This document shows positions 1 through 6,571 of a DNA stretch of 8,120 nt, in pieces. The translations under genes were made by a program, and so were the position numbers. The number at the start of each line of letters is the position of its first letter. The stretch's first letter is position 1. The DNA is from an uncultured Porphyromonadaceae bacterium (GTDB lineage: Bacteria; Bacteroidota; Bacteroidia; Bacteroidales; Muribaculaceae). The notes beneath the pieces are model-generated. The model made no database searches. It was given only the letters and a program-made list of their open reading frames with translations, and was not told where the DNA came from. The stretch is from NCBI GenBank assembly GCA_947175715.1, contig CAMWOD010000032.1:1-8120 (forward strand), in the 5' to 3' direction.

Positions 1-1
1 T

Positions 2-199
2 CTCAATACTCGACTCGGCACTTAATTTCAGCATAAGAACGGAGACTATCTAAATATATCAGTTATTACTGATGTGAAGCAAATTTATCGGCTCCGCAAT
101 CGCCCTGTTCCATTTTGCGCATATTGCAAGAAACCTGCCCCAATCACCTATAAGGCTTCGAGCAAAGAGCTTTCGGAGTGGGTTGACAATAAAGAGTGA
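2..199 (+). pseudogene. 3' end of a radical SAM/SPASM-like gene, interrupted by an in-frame stop
   Basis: The frame ending in TGA at 197-199 encodes a tail with the segment RPVPFCAYCKKP and a final SSKELSEWVDNKE. I recognise this as like the end of Bacteroidales radical SAM proteins with a SPASM-type C-terminus: a D-Y-h-x-I stretch, then PxPFCxYC, then a Ser-Lys-Lys/Glu-x-x-x-Trp ending. The two Cys (codons 116-118 and 125-127) would be iron-sulphur ligands. In the same frame a TAA lies at 23-25, yet the seven codons before it (LNTRLGT) still fit the family pattern and the spacing to the Cys motif is conserved as I remember it. The other two plus-strand frames also close early (34-36 and 51-53), and there is no ATG between the TAA and the TGA; the only candidate start is GTG at 74-76. 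A nonsense-mutated gene or a base error is therefore more likely than a short real gene. The 5' part is outside the window. The family call is from memory and moderately sure; the substrate is unknown. Confidence 0.5.
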
Positions 200-211
200 C
201 ATTCACTTTTT
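191..211. terminator. small hairpin over the convergent stop codons, possible bidirectional terminator
   Basis: AGTGA (195-199), loop CAT (200-202) and TCACT (203-207) form a perfect five-pair stem. In plus-strand RNA it extends to nine pairs if one G-U is allowed (191-199 with 203-211). A run of five T (207-211) forms the outer 3' side of the stem. Both stop codons, TGA at 197-199 on plus and TGA at 205-203 on minus, lie in the stem. The stem has few G-C pairs and the T run is inside it rather than after it, so termination strength is doubtful. It is the only candidate terminator between the two convergent genes. Confidence 0.3.
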
Positions 212-760
212 ATTCCAGCGATTTTCATAGGCAACGTTTAATAATCTCTCGGATATACTTTTGGCAGTAGATTCGTTGTCGAATGCTTCATATGGTATTA
301 CAACGTAATCCCATACCTGTGTTGACCATTCGATGGTAAGTTTTGTCGCTGTTGCCTCACATCCAATTATACTCTCCATCGGTATTATCTTGCTACAGCG
401 CAACAATGGAGAAGCATTGTCACTATCTTCGTCATCAGCTGAGTTATAATACTCAATGCTGATCTGGCTGTCATCTATCCTTATGTTTTTGCGACAATAT
501 AGCAGCGATGCACCTTGTTGTGTGGCATAGAACGAGTATACCATCCAAATCGTGGTTGGATAAACCATCAGGGCAATAAAGATCGCGACATACCACCACC
601 GCACATCGATTGTCAAGGCTATAAATACAGGTATGAGCAAGATTAAAGCGACAAGCCACCACCAGCGACCAAACCATACTGACATCATCCTTCGTAACGC
701 TCCGCTGTGTTCAGGAAGAACCACTATCTCTGTAAAATTGTTGGTCGAAATCTGCGTCAT
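203..760 (-). CDS. small Trp-rich membrane protein of unknown function, possibly YcxB-like
   Basis: I do not recognise a named gene. The 185-residue product has a short polar N-terminus (1-20), a basic and aromatic stretch ending in R-W-W-W (32-35), and two adjacent hydrophobic segments at about 34-51 and 55-78. These probably form a membrane hairpin that leaves both ends in the cytoplasm. A soluble C-terminal domain of about 100 residues follows, with an acidic patch (DDEDSD, 109-114) and the ending VVIPYEAFDNES (153-164). That hydrophobic-Ile-Pro-x-x-Ala-Phe pattern resembles the end of YcxB-like or bacterial PH-like membrane proteins, a weak match made by eye. Ten Trp in 185 residues is high. 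The ATG start lies 8 bases after the rodA stop, so the gene is probably the last of the elongasome transcript; no Shine-Dalgarno is seen. A role in cell shape is possible only by position. Confidence 0.85.
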   Translation of the reverse strand: MTQISTNNFTEIVVLPEHSGALRRMMSVWFGRWWWLVALILLIPVFIALTIDVRWWYVAIFIALMVYPTTIWMVYSFYATQQGASLLYCRKNIRIDDSQISIEYYNSADDEDSDNASPLLRCSKIIPMESIIGCEATATKLTIEWSTQVWDYVVIPYEAFDNESTAKSISERLLNVAYENRWNKK

Positions 761-768
761 TATGGATA

Positions 769-2232
769 TTAATGATTCTTGTCAAATCGTGATGCGTCCA
801 GGCGTAACATGATGAAGAGCAGCATGGTAAATCCTAAAAGCGATGATCCTCCATAGCTGAAAAAAGGTAAAGGTATGCCTATGACAGGACACAAGCCGAT
901 CACCATACCTATGTTGATGCAGAAATGGAATATAAAGATGCTTGCTACGCAATATGCGTACACTCGGCTAAATGTAGTGGGCTGACGTTCAGCCAAGGAA
1001 ATAATCCTTAATATCAATAGCACAAATGCTGACATTACAGCTATTGTACCGACAAAGCCCTCCTCCTCACCTATTGTGCAAAAGATAAAATCGGTATGCT
1101 GCTCAGGTACATATTTCAGTTTGGTCTGAGTGCCATTAAGAAATCCTTTACCCGACCATCCACCCGAACCAATGGCAATCTTTGACTGGTTAACGTTATA
1201 TCCGCCACCTTTTAAATCCTCTTCAAGACCAAGTGTCACCTTGATACGCATTTGCTGATGCGCCCCAAGCACGTTGTTGAACACGTAGTTTACCGAGAAC
1301 ATGAATGTCATAGCTAATATTGCTGTAGCGACGGTGATAAGCAGCTTTCGCATAGGTGTCTGTAAATATTCTATCAGTAGATAGATACATGTCACCCCTA
1401 TCACACCGATGAAAAACCATCCTCCGGGTTCTACCACATCGAAATTGCTGAGCACAAACATCAAGCCCATCGATACCATATACCATATCAGCACATTGCG
1501 AACCATTCGTAGGTTGCGACAGTAAAACAATACCATTCCAAGCAATGTGGCTAATATAAGAGTATAGACTATAAATTCACCTTGACTTACACCGAATACC
1601 ACTTCAGTGGAGTATTTTACCGCTACTACAAATATTACTACGGCAAAAAGTGCGCCTAAGAGTACCAATCCACTCATCCCCTCGCGATAGAGTACGAAGA
1701 AGAACGACATATATACCAAGGCCGATCCCGTTTCATGTTGAGCAAGAATAAAAAGTACTGGTAAAAATATGATTGCTAAAGCTTTAACATAATTGCCTGC
1801 CGCTGCGTTCAGGTTAAATCCGTATGCTCCAAACATTTTAGCCAATGCCAAAGCTGTAGCAAACTTGGCAAACTCAGCTGGCTGAATGGAAAATGACCCC
1901 AGTACAATCCACGATCGCGACCCCTTAATATCAGGAGCTATGAATATCGTGACAAGAAGCAGCATTAACATAGTCACATATACCGGGTAGGCATAGGTTT
2001 CATACATTCGGGCATCAATCACAAGTAGAAGCAGTCCTACACCAAGGCTCACTCCTATCCATTGAATCTGTTTGCCCGAGAATGCCGACATATCAAATAT
2101 CGAGGCATTGTCAAAGTTGTAACTTGCTGCATATATGCTTATCGCCCCTGCCATTATAAGCAGAAGATAGAGCACGATCGTGAACCAGTCAAGCGATCGG
2201 AATATCGATGGTGTGGGACGAGAAGTTATCAC
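769..2232 (-). CDS. rodA: RodA, SEDS-family peptidoglycan glycosyltransferase
   Basis: RodA polymerises lipid II into glycan strands at the cytoplasmic membrane and pairs with PBP2, encoded just upstream. SEDS signatures are present: GSRSWIVLGSFSIQPAEFAK (104-123), AQHETGSAL (164-172), VPEQHTDFIF (375-384) with the Asp (381) corresponding to the essential acidic residue of RodA proteins, and GIPLPFFSYGGSS (452-464). It has many membrane segments. At 487 residues it is about 100 longer than E. coli RodA. The extra length lies between roughly residues 215 and 310 and contains additional hydrophobic helices, a feature I associate with Bacteroidota RodA. The start is GTG at 2232-2230: the N-terminus SIFRSLDWFTIVLYLLL fits the family, and the first downstream Met (27) would remove part of the first helix. 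It begins 12 bases after the PBP2 stop, without a Shine-Dalgarno. Function is very secure. Confidence 0.97.
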   Translation of the reverse strand: MITSRPTPSIFRSLDWFTIVLYLLLIMAGAISIYAASYNFDNASIFDMSAFSGKQIQWIGVSLGVGLLLLVIDARMYETYAYPVYVTMLMLLLVTIFIAPDIKGSRSWIVLGSFSIQPAEFAKFATALALAKMFGAYGFNLNAAAGNYVKALAIIFLPVLFILAQHETGSALVYMSFFFVLYREGMSGLVLLGALFAVVIFVVAVKYSTEVVFGVSQGEFIVYTLILATLLGMVLFYCRNLRMVRNVLIWYMVSMGLMFVLSNFDVVEPGGWFFIGVIGVTCIYLLIEYLQTPMRKLLITVATAILAMTFMFSVNYVFNNVLGAHQQMRIKVTLGLEEDLKGGGYNVNQSKIAIGSGGWSGKGFLNGTQTKLKYVPEQHTDFIFCTIGEEEGFVGTIAVMSAFVLLILRIISLAERQPTTFSRVYAYCVASIFIFHFCINIGMVIGLCPVIGIPLPFFSYGGSSLLGFTMLLFIMLRLDASRFDKNH

Positions 2233-2244
2233 AGTTTCTAAGGA

Positions 2245-4107
2245 TTAATGTTTTTTTACACCGCTTAATAGCTTGGAGTTGGCATTTAGCATCTCAGTCT
2301 CCATCGCTTTACGCTCGGGTGGTATATAACCACGCAAGTATTTCTCAATCACGAGCGCTCCGATAGGCACACCATAAGTTGCACCCCATCCTCCGTTCTC
2401 TACATACACACACACTGCTATTTTTGGATCGTTATAAGGAGCGAATCCTAAGAATGCGGAGTGGTCGCGTCCGTGGGGGTTTTGGGCTGTTCCGGTCTTT
2501 CCACACACGTCTAAGCCGGGTATGTTGGCACGGCGACAAGTACCACCGGTCACTGCCATACGCATACCCTCGGCTATAGCGTCGTAATGTTTGGCATCGA
2601 TGGTGGGATAGCGCTTTTCAAGTAATTCATCGGGTAAGATGGTATCTTGTATTTCTTTGACTACATGAGGTGTTCTGAACCAGCCGCGGTTGGCTATGGT
2701 AGCACCGAGATTGGCAATCTGCAAGGGGGTTGCAAGTACCTCACCTTGTCCTATAGACACTGAAATGATGGTATTTGCACTCCAATGTCCTTCTCCATAC
2801 GCCTTGTTGTAATATTGGGCGTTGGGGAGGAAACCCCTACCCTCACCAGGAAGGTCTACTCCTAACTTATAGCCATATCCCATCGAAACAAGGTGATTCT
2901 TCCACACTTCAAATGCATCGGCCGATGTACCATACTTTGAGCGACGGTCTACCATATTCTTAAATCCCCAGCAGAAGAATGCATTACATGATGTCTGCAG
3001 GGCTGGTTTAAGTGGTAAAGGTGAGGCATGCCCGTGGCAGCCTACCCTTAGTCCTCCATTGATATACCCATGCGAGCAAGGGTAAGGTGTGCTTAGTGTG
3101 ATGATGTCCTCCTCAAGAAGTATTAGGCCCTGAGTAGGCTTGAAAGTCGAGCCCGGGGGATAAGCACCCATCAGTGCGCGGTCGTAAAGTGGTTTTTCGG
3201 GGTCGTTGACAAGTGCGCGGTAGTTTTCACCCCTTTGACGGCCTACAAGTAGTGTGGGGTCATAATTGGGACTGGTCACCAAGGCCAAGATTTCACCACT
3301 CTCCGGCTCTATTGCCACTATTGCACCTATCTTGTTAACCATCAAGCTCTCAGCGTAGGCCTGAAGCTCATAGTCAAGACTTAGTTTGATATTTCTCCCC
3401 GAGATTGGCTGCACGTCATTTGAGCCTCCGTCATAACGCCCCTTGATACGTCCATGGGCGTCGCGCATGAGTATTTCTACTCCCTTTATGCCGCGTAGAT
3501 ACGACTCGTAGCTTTTCTCTACACCCAAGTCTCCACAATAGTCGCCGGGTTGGTAGTAGTTGTCATTTTTTATGTCTTTGGCGTTGACTTCGCGTATGTT
3601 GCCAAGCACGTTAGCGGCGAGACTGTGGTTGTATTGTCGGAGGATTCGTTTCTGTATGAAAAATCCGGGATAGCGATATAATTTCTCCTGAAGCCTGCCG
3701 TAATCTTCGGCCGACAGGTGCGATATAAGTCGCTGGGGTGTATATGACGAATAGCCGGGATTGAGATGCGGGTTGCGCATATCCTCAAAGCGTTTTCGCA
3801 GCTGTTCGGGTGTGATGTTAAGCGTACGGCATAAATCGAGTGTATCGAGGGTCTTTACGTCGCGCGGTATAATCATCACATCATAAGCCGGCTGATTGTA
3901 CACGATTAATTCCCCATTCCGGTCGTAAATTAATCCGCGGGACGGGTATAGCGTTTTTTTCAAGAATGCGTTTATGTCAGCCGATTCTTTGTATTTTTCA
4001 TCAGACATCTGTAGCTCATATAGCCTGCATCCGAATATTGAGGCTATCACGAGCAGAAAGGCGATGATTACATATTTTCTTTTTTCAAGATTATAATCTT
4101 TTCGCAT
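2245..4107 (-). CDS. mrdA: penicillin-binding protein 2, elongasome DD-transpeptidase
   Basis: This class B PBP cross-links the glycan strands made by RodA during lateral wall growth and is the target of mecillinam-type beta-lactams. An N-terminal membrane anchor lies at about 12-28. The pedestal/dimerisation domain follows, with the typical YPSRGLIYDRNG (54-65). The transpeptidase domain runs from about 235 to 595. Its active-site motifs are complete: S-T-F-K with nucleophile Ser320 and Lys323, S-C-N at 373-375, and K-T-G-T at 537-540. Length (620) is normal. The ATG start overlaps the end of mreD by 17 bases, which suggests translational coupling. Between the first two motifs lie Cys344, His346, Cys357, His358, His360 and then Cys374, a cluster that could bind zinc as reported for Acinetobacter PBP2 (inference). 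The stop is 12 bases before rodA and in the same frame. Confidence 0.97.
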   Translation of the reverse strand: MRKDYNLEKRKYVIIAFLLVIASIFGCRLYELQMSDEKYKESADINAFLKKTLYPSRGLIYDRNGELIVYNQPAYDVMIIPRDVKTLDTLDLCRTLNITPEQLRKRFEDMRNPHLNPGYSSYTPQRLISHLSAEDYGRLQEKLYRYPGFFIQKRILRQYNHSLAANVLGNIREVNAKDIKNDNYYQPGDYCGDLGVEKSYESYLRGIKGVEILMRDAHGRIKGRYDGGSNDVQPISGRNIKLSLDYELQAYAESLMVNKIGAIVAIEPESGEILALVTSPNYDPTLLVGRQRGENYRALVNDPEKPLYDRALMGAYPPGSTFKPTQGLILLEEDIITLSTPYPCSHGYINGGLRVGCHGHASPLPLKPALQTSCNAFFCWGFKNMVDRRSKYGTSADAFEVWKNHLVSMGYGYKLGVDLPGEGRGFLPNAQYYNKAYGEGHWSANTIISVSIGQGEVLATPLQIANLGATIANRGWFRTPHVVKEIQDTILPDELLEKRYPTIDAKHYDAIAEGMRMAVTGGTCRRANIPGLDVCGKTGTAQNPHGRDHSAFLGFAPYNDPKIAVCVYVENGGWGATYGVPIGALVIEKYLRGYIPPERKAMETEMLNANSKLLSGVKKH

Positions 4108-4612
4108 GTCGGCGCAAGGTGAGTGAGTCGATAGCCAGAATCAAAAAGAAGGTCAGTAGGGTGCTTGCCACTATACGAGTGAGCATTCTCAGCGGGTTAA
4201 ACAGTGAGAAGGACTCAATCAGGAAATACAATATACAGTAAAATAAAACCAGTGTAATAAGGTATTTCATGTACACCACCAGACCGAGTGACTTGATTGA
4301 TGGCTCGGTGCCACTCATCTCATCATCGCGGCTTAGATATAGACCGAGTGTTGGTTTACGTACTACTGACAATAGCGTGCAACACAATGCATTGACACCT
4401 TGGGTGTCAGAGAATATGTCAACTGTGAGTCCGATCAAGAAAGAGAATGTCATGACCCAGTTGATGCCCAAAGTGATGGGCAGACGCAAGATAAAATATA
4501 TGAACACCAACGGGAACGCTACATTGTAAAGGCACAAGTTGTTAAACACCACTGCTTGTGCCAACACAAGCAGGATGAACATCATTATGTATTTGAGTAT
4601 AATGCGCGTCAT
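4091..4612 (-). CDS. mreD: MreD, rod shape-determining membrane protein
   Basis: MreD is an integral membrane subunit of the elongasome that acts with MreC to control PBP2-RodA activity. The 173-residue product is of usual size and very hydrophobic, with about five membrane segments (roughly 5-25, 31-45, 50-66, 112-134 and 144-163). The segment GLTVDIFSDTQGVNAL (61-76) matches the conserved Gly-x-x-x-Asp and later Gly of MreD proteins; otherwise the family is weakly conserved, so much of the call rests on position between mreC and mrdA. A loop at about 94-108 is polar and probably cytoplasmic. The ATG overlaps the mreC stop as ATGA (4612-4609), a standard stop-start coupling that fixes the start. 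The 3' end overlaps mrdA by 17 bases. Confidence 0.93.
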   Translation of the reverse strand: MTRIILKYIMMFILLVLAQAVVFNNLCLYNVAFPLVFIYFILRLPITLGINWVMTFSFLIGLTVDIFSDTQGVNALCCTLLSVVRKPTLGLYLSRDDEMSGTEPSIKSLGLVVYMKYLITLVLFYCILYFLIESFSLFNPLRMLTRIVASTLLTFFLILAIDSLTLRRHAKRL

Positions 4613-5478
4613 TTCTTAATATTGTCGGGGTCCTCGTGAGGCAGATCACGAAGCTCTACATCACGGATTTCCTTCAGCAAGGTGTTGTCAACCACTCTCA
4701 CAGTCGAAAGTTGTGAGAAGTCGGTGAGCAATCTCACCTTGAGAGTATAGAAGTTGTCATTAGAGTTAGGGCTCGTACCTTCGATAATGCCTACAGGCAC
4801 ATTCTCGGGGAAGGTGCCTGAGTAGCCGGTAGTAACTACAGTGTCGCCTATCTCGAAAACGGTGTGTTTGGGCAGCTCTTCAAGTACAGCGTAGCGGTAG
4901 TCGTCTCCATCCCATGTGAGTGAGCCAAATGTTTCGGTGTCTTTTACTCGGCATGATAGCATGAAATTGAGGTTGAGCAACGATAGAACCCTGGCGTTGT
5001 GCGGTCCGGTGAGATTTACAAGACCTACCACACCATTCTGGTCAACAACGCCCATATCTTGCGCAATACCGTCCAACTCACCTCGGTCAAGTGTGATATA
5101 ATTGTAGGGCTTCGAGATGCTATTGTTGATTACGTGAGCTACAGTAAACTTAAATGGTTGTAGTTCAGGTATAATAGTCACTGTGTCGGCATATATCGAA
5201 TCAGTGTATGTACGCACCATATTACGCAATCCTATCACTTCGGCTTCAAGTGAAGCGTTTCGCAATTGAAGATCCTCGTTTATATCGCGCAGGTTGAAGT
5301 AAGATGACACGGTCGACGCTTTCTCGTAGACTGATGAAGCCACAGCCCCAGCCGACGTCATGTATACATGATGTTGATAAGGGTTGTGGTCAAAGAGCAA
5401 CACACATGACAGTATCACATATATAAGAAATACCATCACTGGGCTGCGCCTAACGAGGAAGTCTAACAGGCTGCGCAC
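4609..5478 (-). CDS. mreC: MreC, rod shape-determining protein
   Basis: MreC is a membrane-anchored periplasmic protein that binds PBP2 and switches it to the active state. The 289-residue product shows a short cytoplasmic N-terminus, one membrane anchor at about 14-30, a predicted coiled coil at about 62-90 used for dimerisation, and two beta domains from about 100 to 265. Landmarks are YITLDRGELDGI (127-138), GVVDQNGVVGLV (143-154) and GDTVVTTGYSGTFPENVPVG (211-230), typical of the MreC core. A charged tail of about 20 residues ends the protein. The start is GTG at 5478-5476: RSLLDFLVRRSPV resembles the N-termini of Bacteroidales MreC, and the first downstream Met (15) would fall in the anchor. 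It lies 18 bases after mreB and overlaps mreD by 4 bases. Confidence 0.96.
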   Translation of the reverse strand: MRSLLDFLVRRSPVMVFLIYVILSCVLLFDHNPYQHHVYMTSAGAVASSVYEKASTVSSYFNLRDINEDLQLRNASLEAEVIGLRNMVRTYTDSIYADTVTIIPELQPFKFTVAHVINNSISKPYNYITLDRGELDGIAQDMGVVDQNGVVGLVNLTGPHNARVLSLLNLNFMLSCRVKDTETFGSLTWDGDDYRYAVLEELPKHTVFEIGDTVVTTGYSGTFPENVPVGIIEGTSPNSNDNFYTLKVRLLTDFSQLSTVRVVDNTLLKEIRDVELRDLPHEDPDNIKK

Positions 5479-5492
5479 GTCGGTGTATTTGA

Positions 5493-5498
5493 CTCCTT
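5493..5498 (-). promoter_or_regulatory. possible Shine-Dalgarno for mreC, overlapping the mreB stop
   Basis: On the minus strand AAGGAG partly overlaps the mreB stop codon (TAAGGAG). It ends 14 bases before the GTG start of mreC, which is longer than the usual 5-9 base spacing. It is the only purine-rich consensus match directly before a gene start in this window, where other starts have none. It may support re-initiation after mreB, or be chance. Confidence 0.3.
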
Positions 5499-6513
5499 AA
5501 CGAATCAGGAAGCTGAAGTTCTGAATATTCTTCAACGCCACACCTGTACCCTTGGCTACGGCGAGCAGAGGATCTTCGGCAATGTGGAACTGAATACCGA
5601 TCTTGTCGGTGAGTCGTTTATCCAAGCCTCGAATCAGGGCGCCACCACCGGCAAGCCAAATACCGTTGCGTACGATATCGGCGTATAGCTCTGGTGGGGT
5701 CTGCTCCAGCGCTCCAAGCACAGCTGCTTCAATCTTTGAGATTGACTTCTCGATGCAATGTGAAATTTCCTGGTAAGATACAGGCACTTCCATGGGGAGT
5801 GCTGTCATCTGGTTGGGTCCATGCACTACGAAGTCGGCAGGTGGATTTTCAAGCTCGGTAAGGGCTGAACCTACATTGATCTTGATTAGCTCGGCAGTTC
5901 GCTCTCCTACCCTCACGTTGTGGGCGCGGCGCATGTGGGCCTGTATATCGTCGGTAAGGTCATCACCGGCTATCTGAATACTCTTATTGCTCACGATGCC
6001 ACCGAGCGATATTACGGCGATTTCGGTAGTACCACCACCGATGTCAACGATCATATTGCCCTCGGCGGCTTCAACATCAAGGCCGATACCCAAGGCTGCT
6101 GCCATAGGCTCGTAAAGCATATATACGTCGCGGCCGCCGGCATGCTCAGAGGAGTCGCGCACGGCACGTATTTCTACTTCTGTAGAACCTGAGGGGATGC
6201 CGACCACCATTCTTAACGATGGGCTGAACCAAGAGCGAGAGCTTGCTTTCTTCACCAATCCGCGGATCATCAGCTCAGCGGCATTGAAGTCGGCGATCAC
6301 GCCCTTGCGTAGTGGACGCACGGTGCGGATATGATCGTTTTCTTTACCTTGCATCTGCTGGGCTTCCTTGCCCACTGCGATAAGTTTGTCAGTACGACGG
6401 TCGAGTGCCACGATTGAAGGCTCGTCAATCACTATCTTGCCATTATGGATTATGATGGTGTTGGCGGTACCTAGGTCGATGGCTATTTCTTTGGTAAGGG
6501 AGAATAGGCGCAT
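5497..6513 (-). CDS. mreB: MreB, bacterial actin of the cell-elongation machinery
   Basis: MreB polymerises with ATP into membrane-bound filaments that position the elongasome. The 338-residue product has every actin-fold signature: phosphate-1 loop IDLGTANTIIIHNGKIV (12-28), GIPSGSTEVEIRAVRDSSEH (105-124), YEPMAAALG (134-142) with Glu135 as the probable ATP-hydrolysis residue, phosphate-2 loop DIGGGTTEIAVIS (157-169) and adenosine motif LAGGGALIRGLD (287-298). The N-terminus before the first strand (MRLFSLTKEIA) is short and mildly amphipathic, and Trp95-Phe96 sit in the loop known to insert into the membrane in other MreBs. A 58-base AT-rich spacer separates it from purH. I find no Bacteroidetes-type TAnnTTTG promoter or Shine-Dalgarno there, so transcription from purH or further upstream is likely. 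Intact and very secure. Confidence 0.98.
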   Translation of the reverse strand: MRLFSLTKEIAIDLGTANTIIIHNGKIVIDEPSIVALDRRTDKLIAVGKEAQQMQGKENDHIRTVRPLRKGVIADFNAAELMIRGLVKKASSRSWFSPSLRMVVGIPSGSTEVEIRAVRDSSEHAGGRDVYMLYEPMAAALGIGLDVEAAEGNMIVDIGGGTTEIAVISLGGIVSNKSIQIAGDDLTDDIQAHMRRAHNVRVGERTAELIKINVGSALTELENPPADFVVHGPNQMTALPMEVPVSYQEISHCIEKSISKIEAAVLGALEQTPPELYADIVRNGIWLAGGGALIRGLDKRLTDKIGIQFHIAEDPLLAVAKGTGVALKNIQNFSFLIR

Positions 6514-6571
6514 TAAGTTGTAGTATTAATATGTTGATTGGAGGAGTTTTATCTAATATGTAAGTGGTGCA

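Noticed and set aside
1223..1486. Minus-strand open frame of 87 codons inside rodA
   Set aside because: It is an alternative frame of the extra region of rodA, without start signals or recognisable protein features.
4269..4639. Two plus-strand open frames of about 80 codons opposite mreD and the mreC end
   Set aside because: They lie wholly antisense to well-supported genes, show no recognisable domain, have odd composition, and would need their own promoter; they are shadows.
6514..6571. Internal promoter or riboswitch between purH and mreB
   Set aside because: No TAnnTTTG or TTTG pair, no stable hairpin, and too short for a known riboswitch class.
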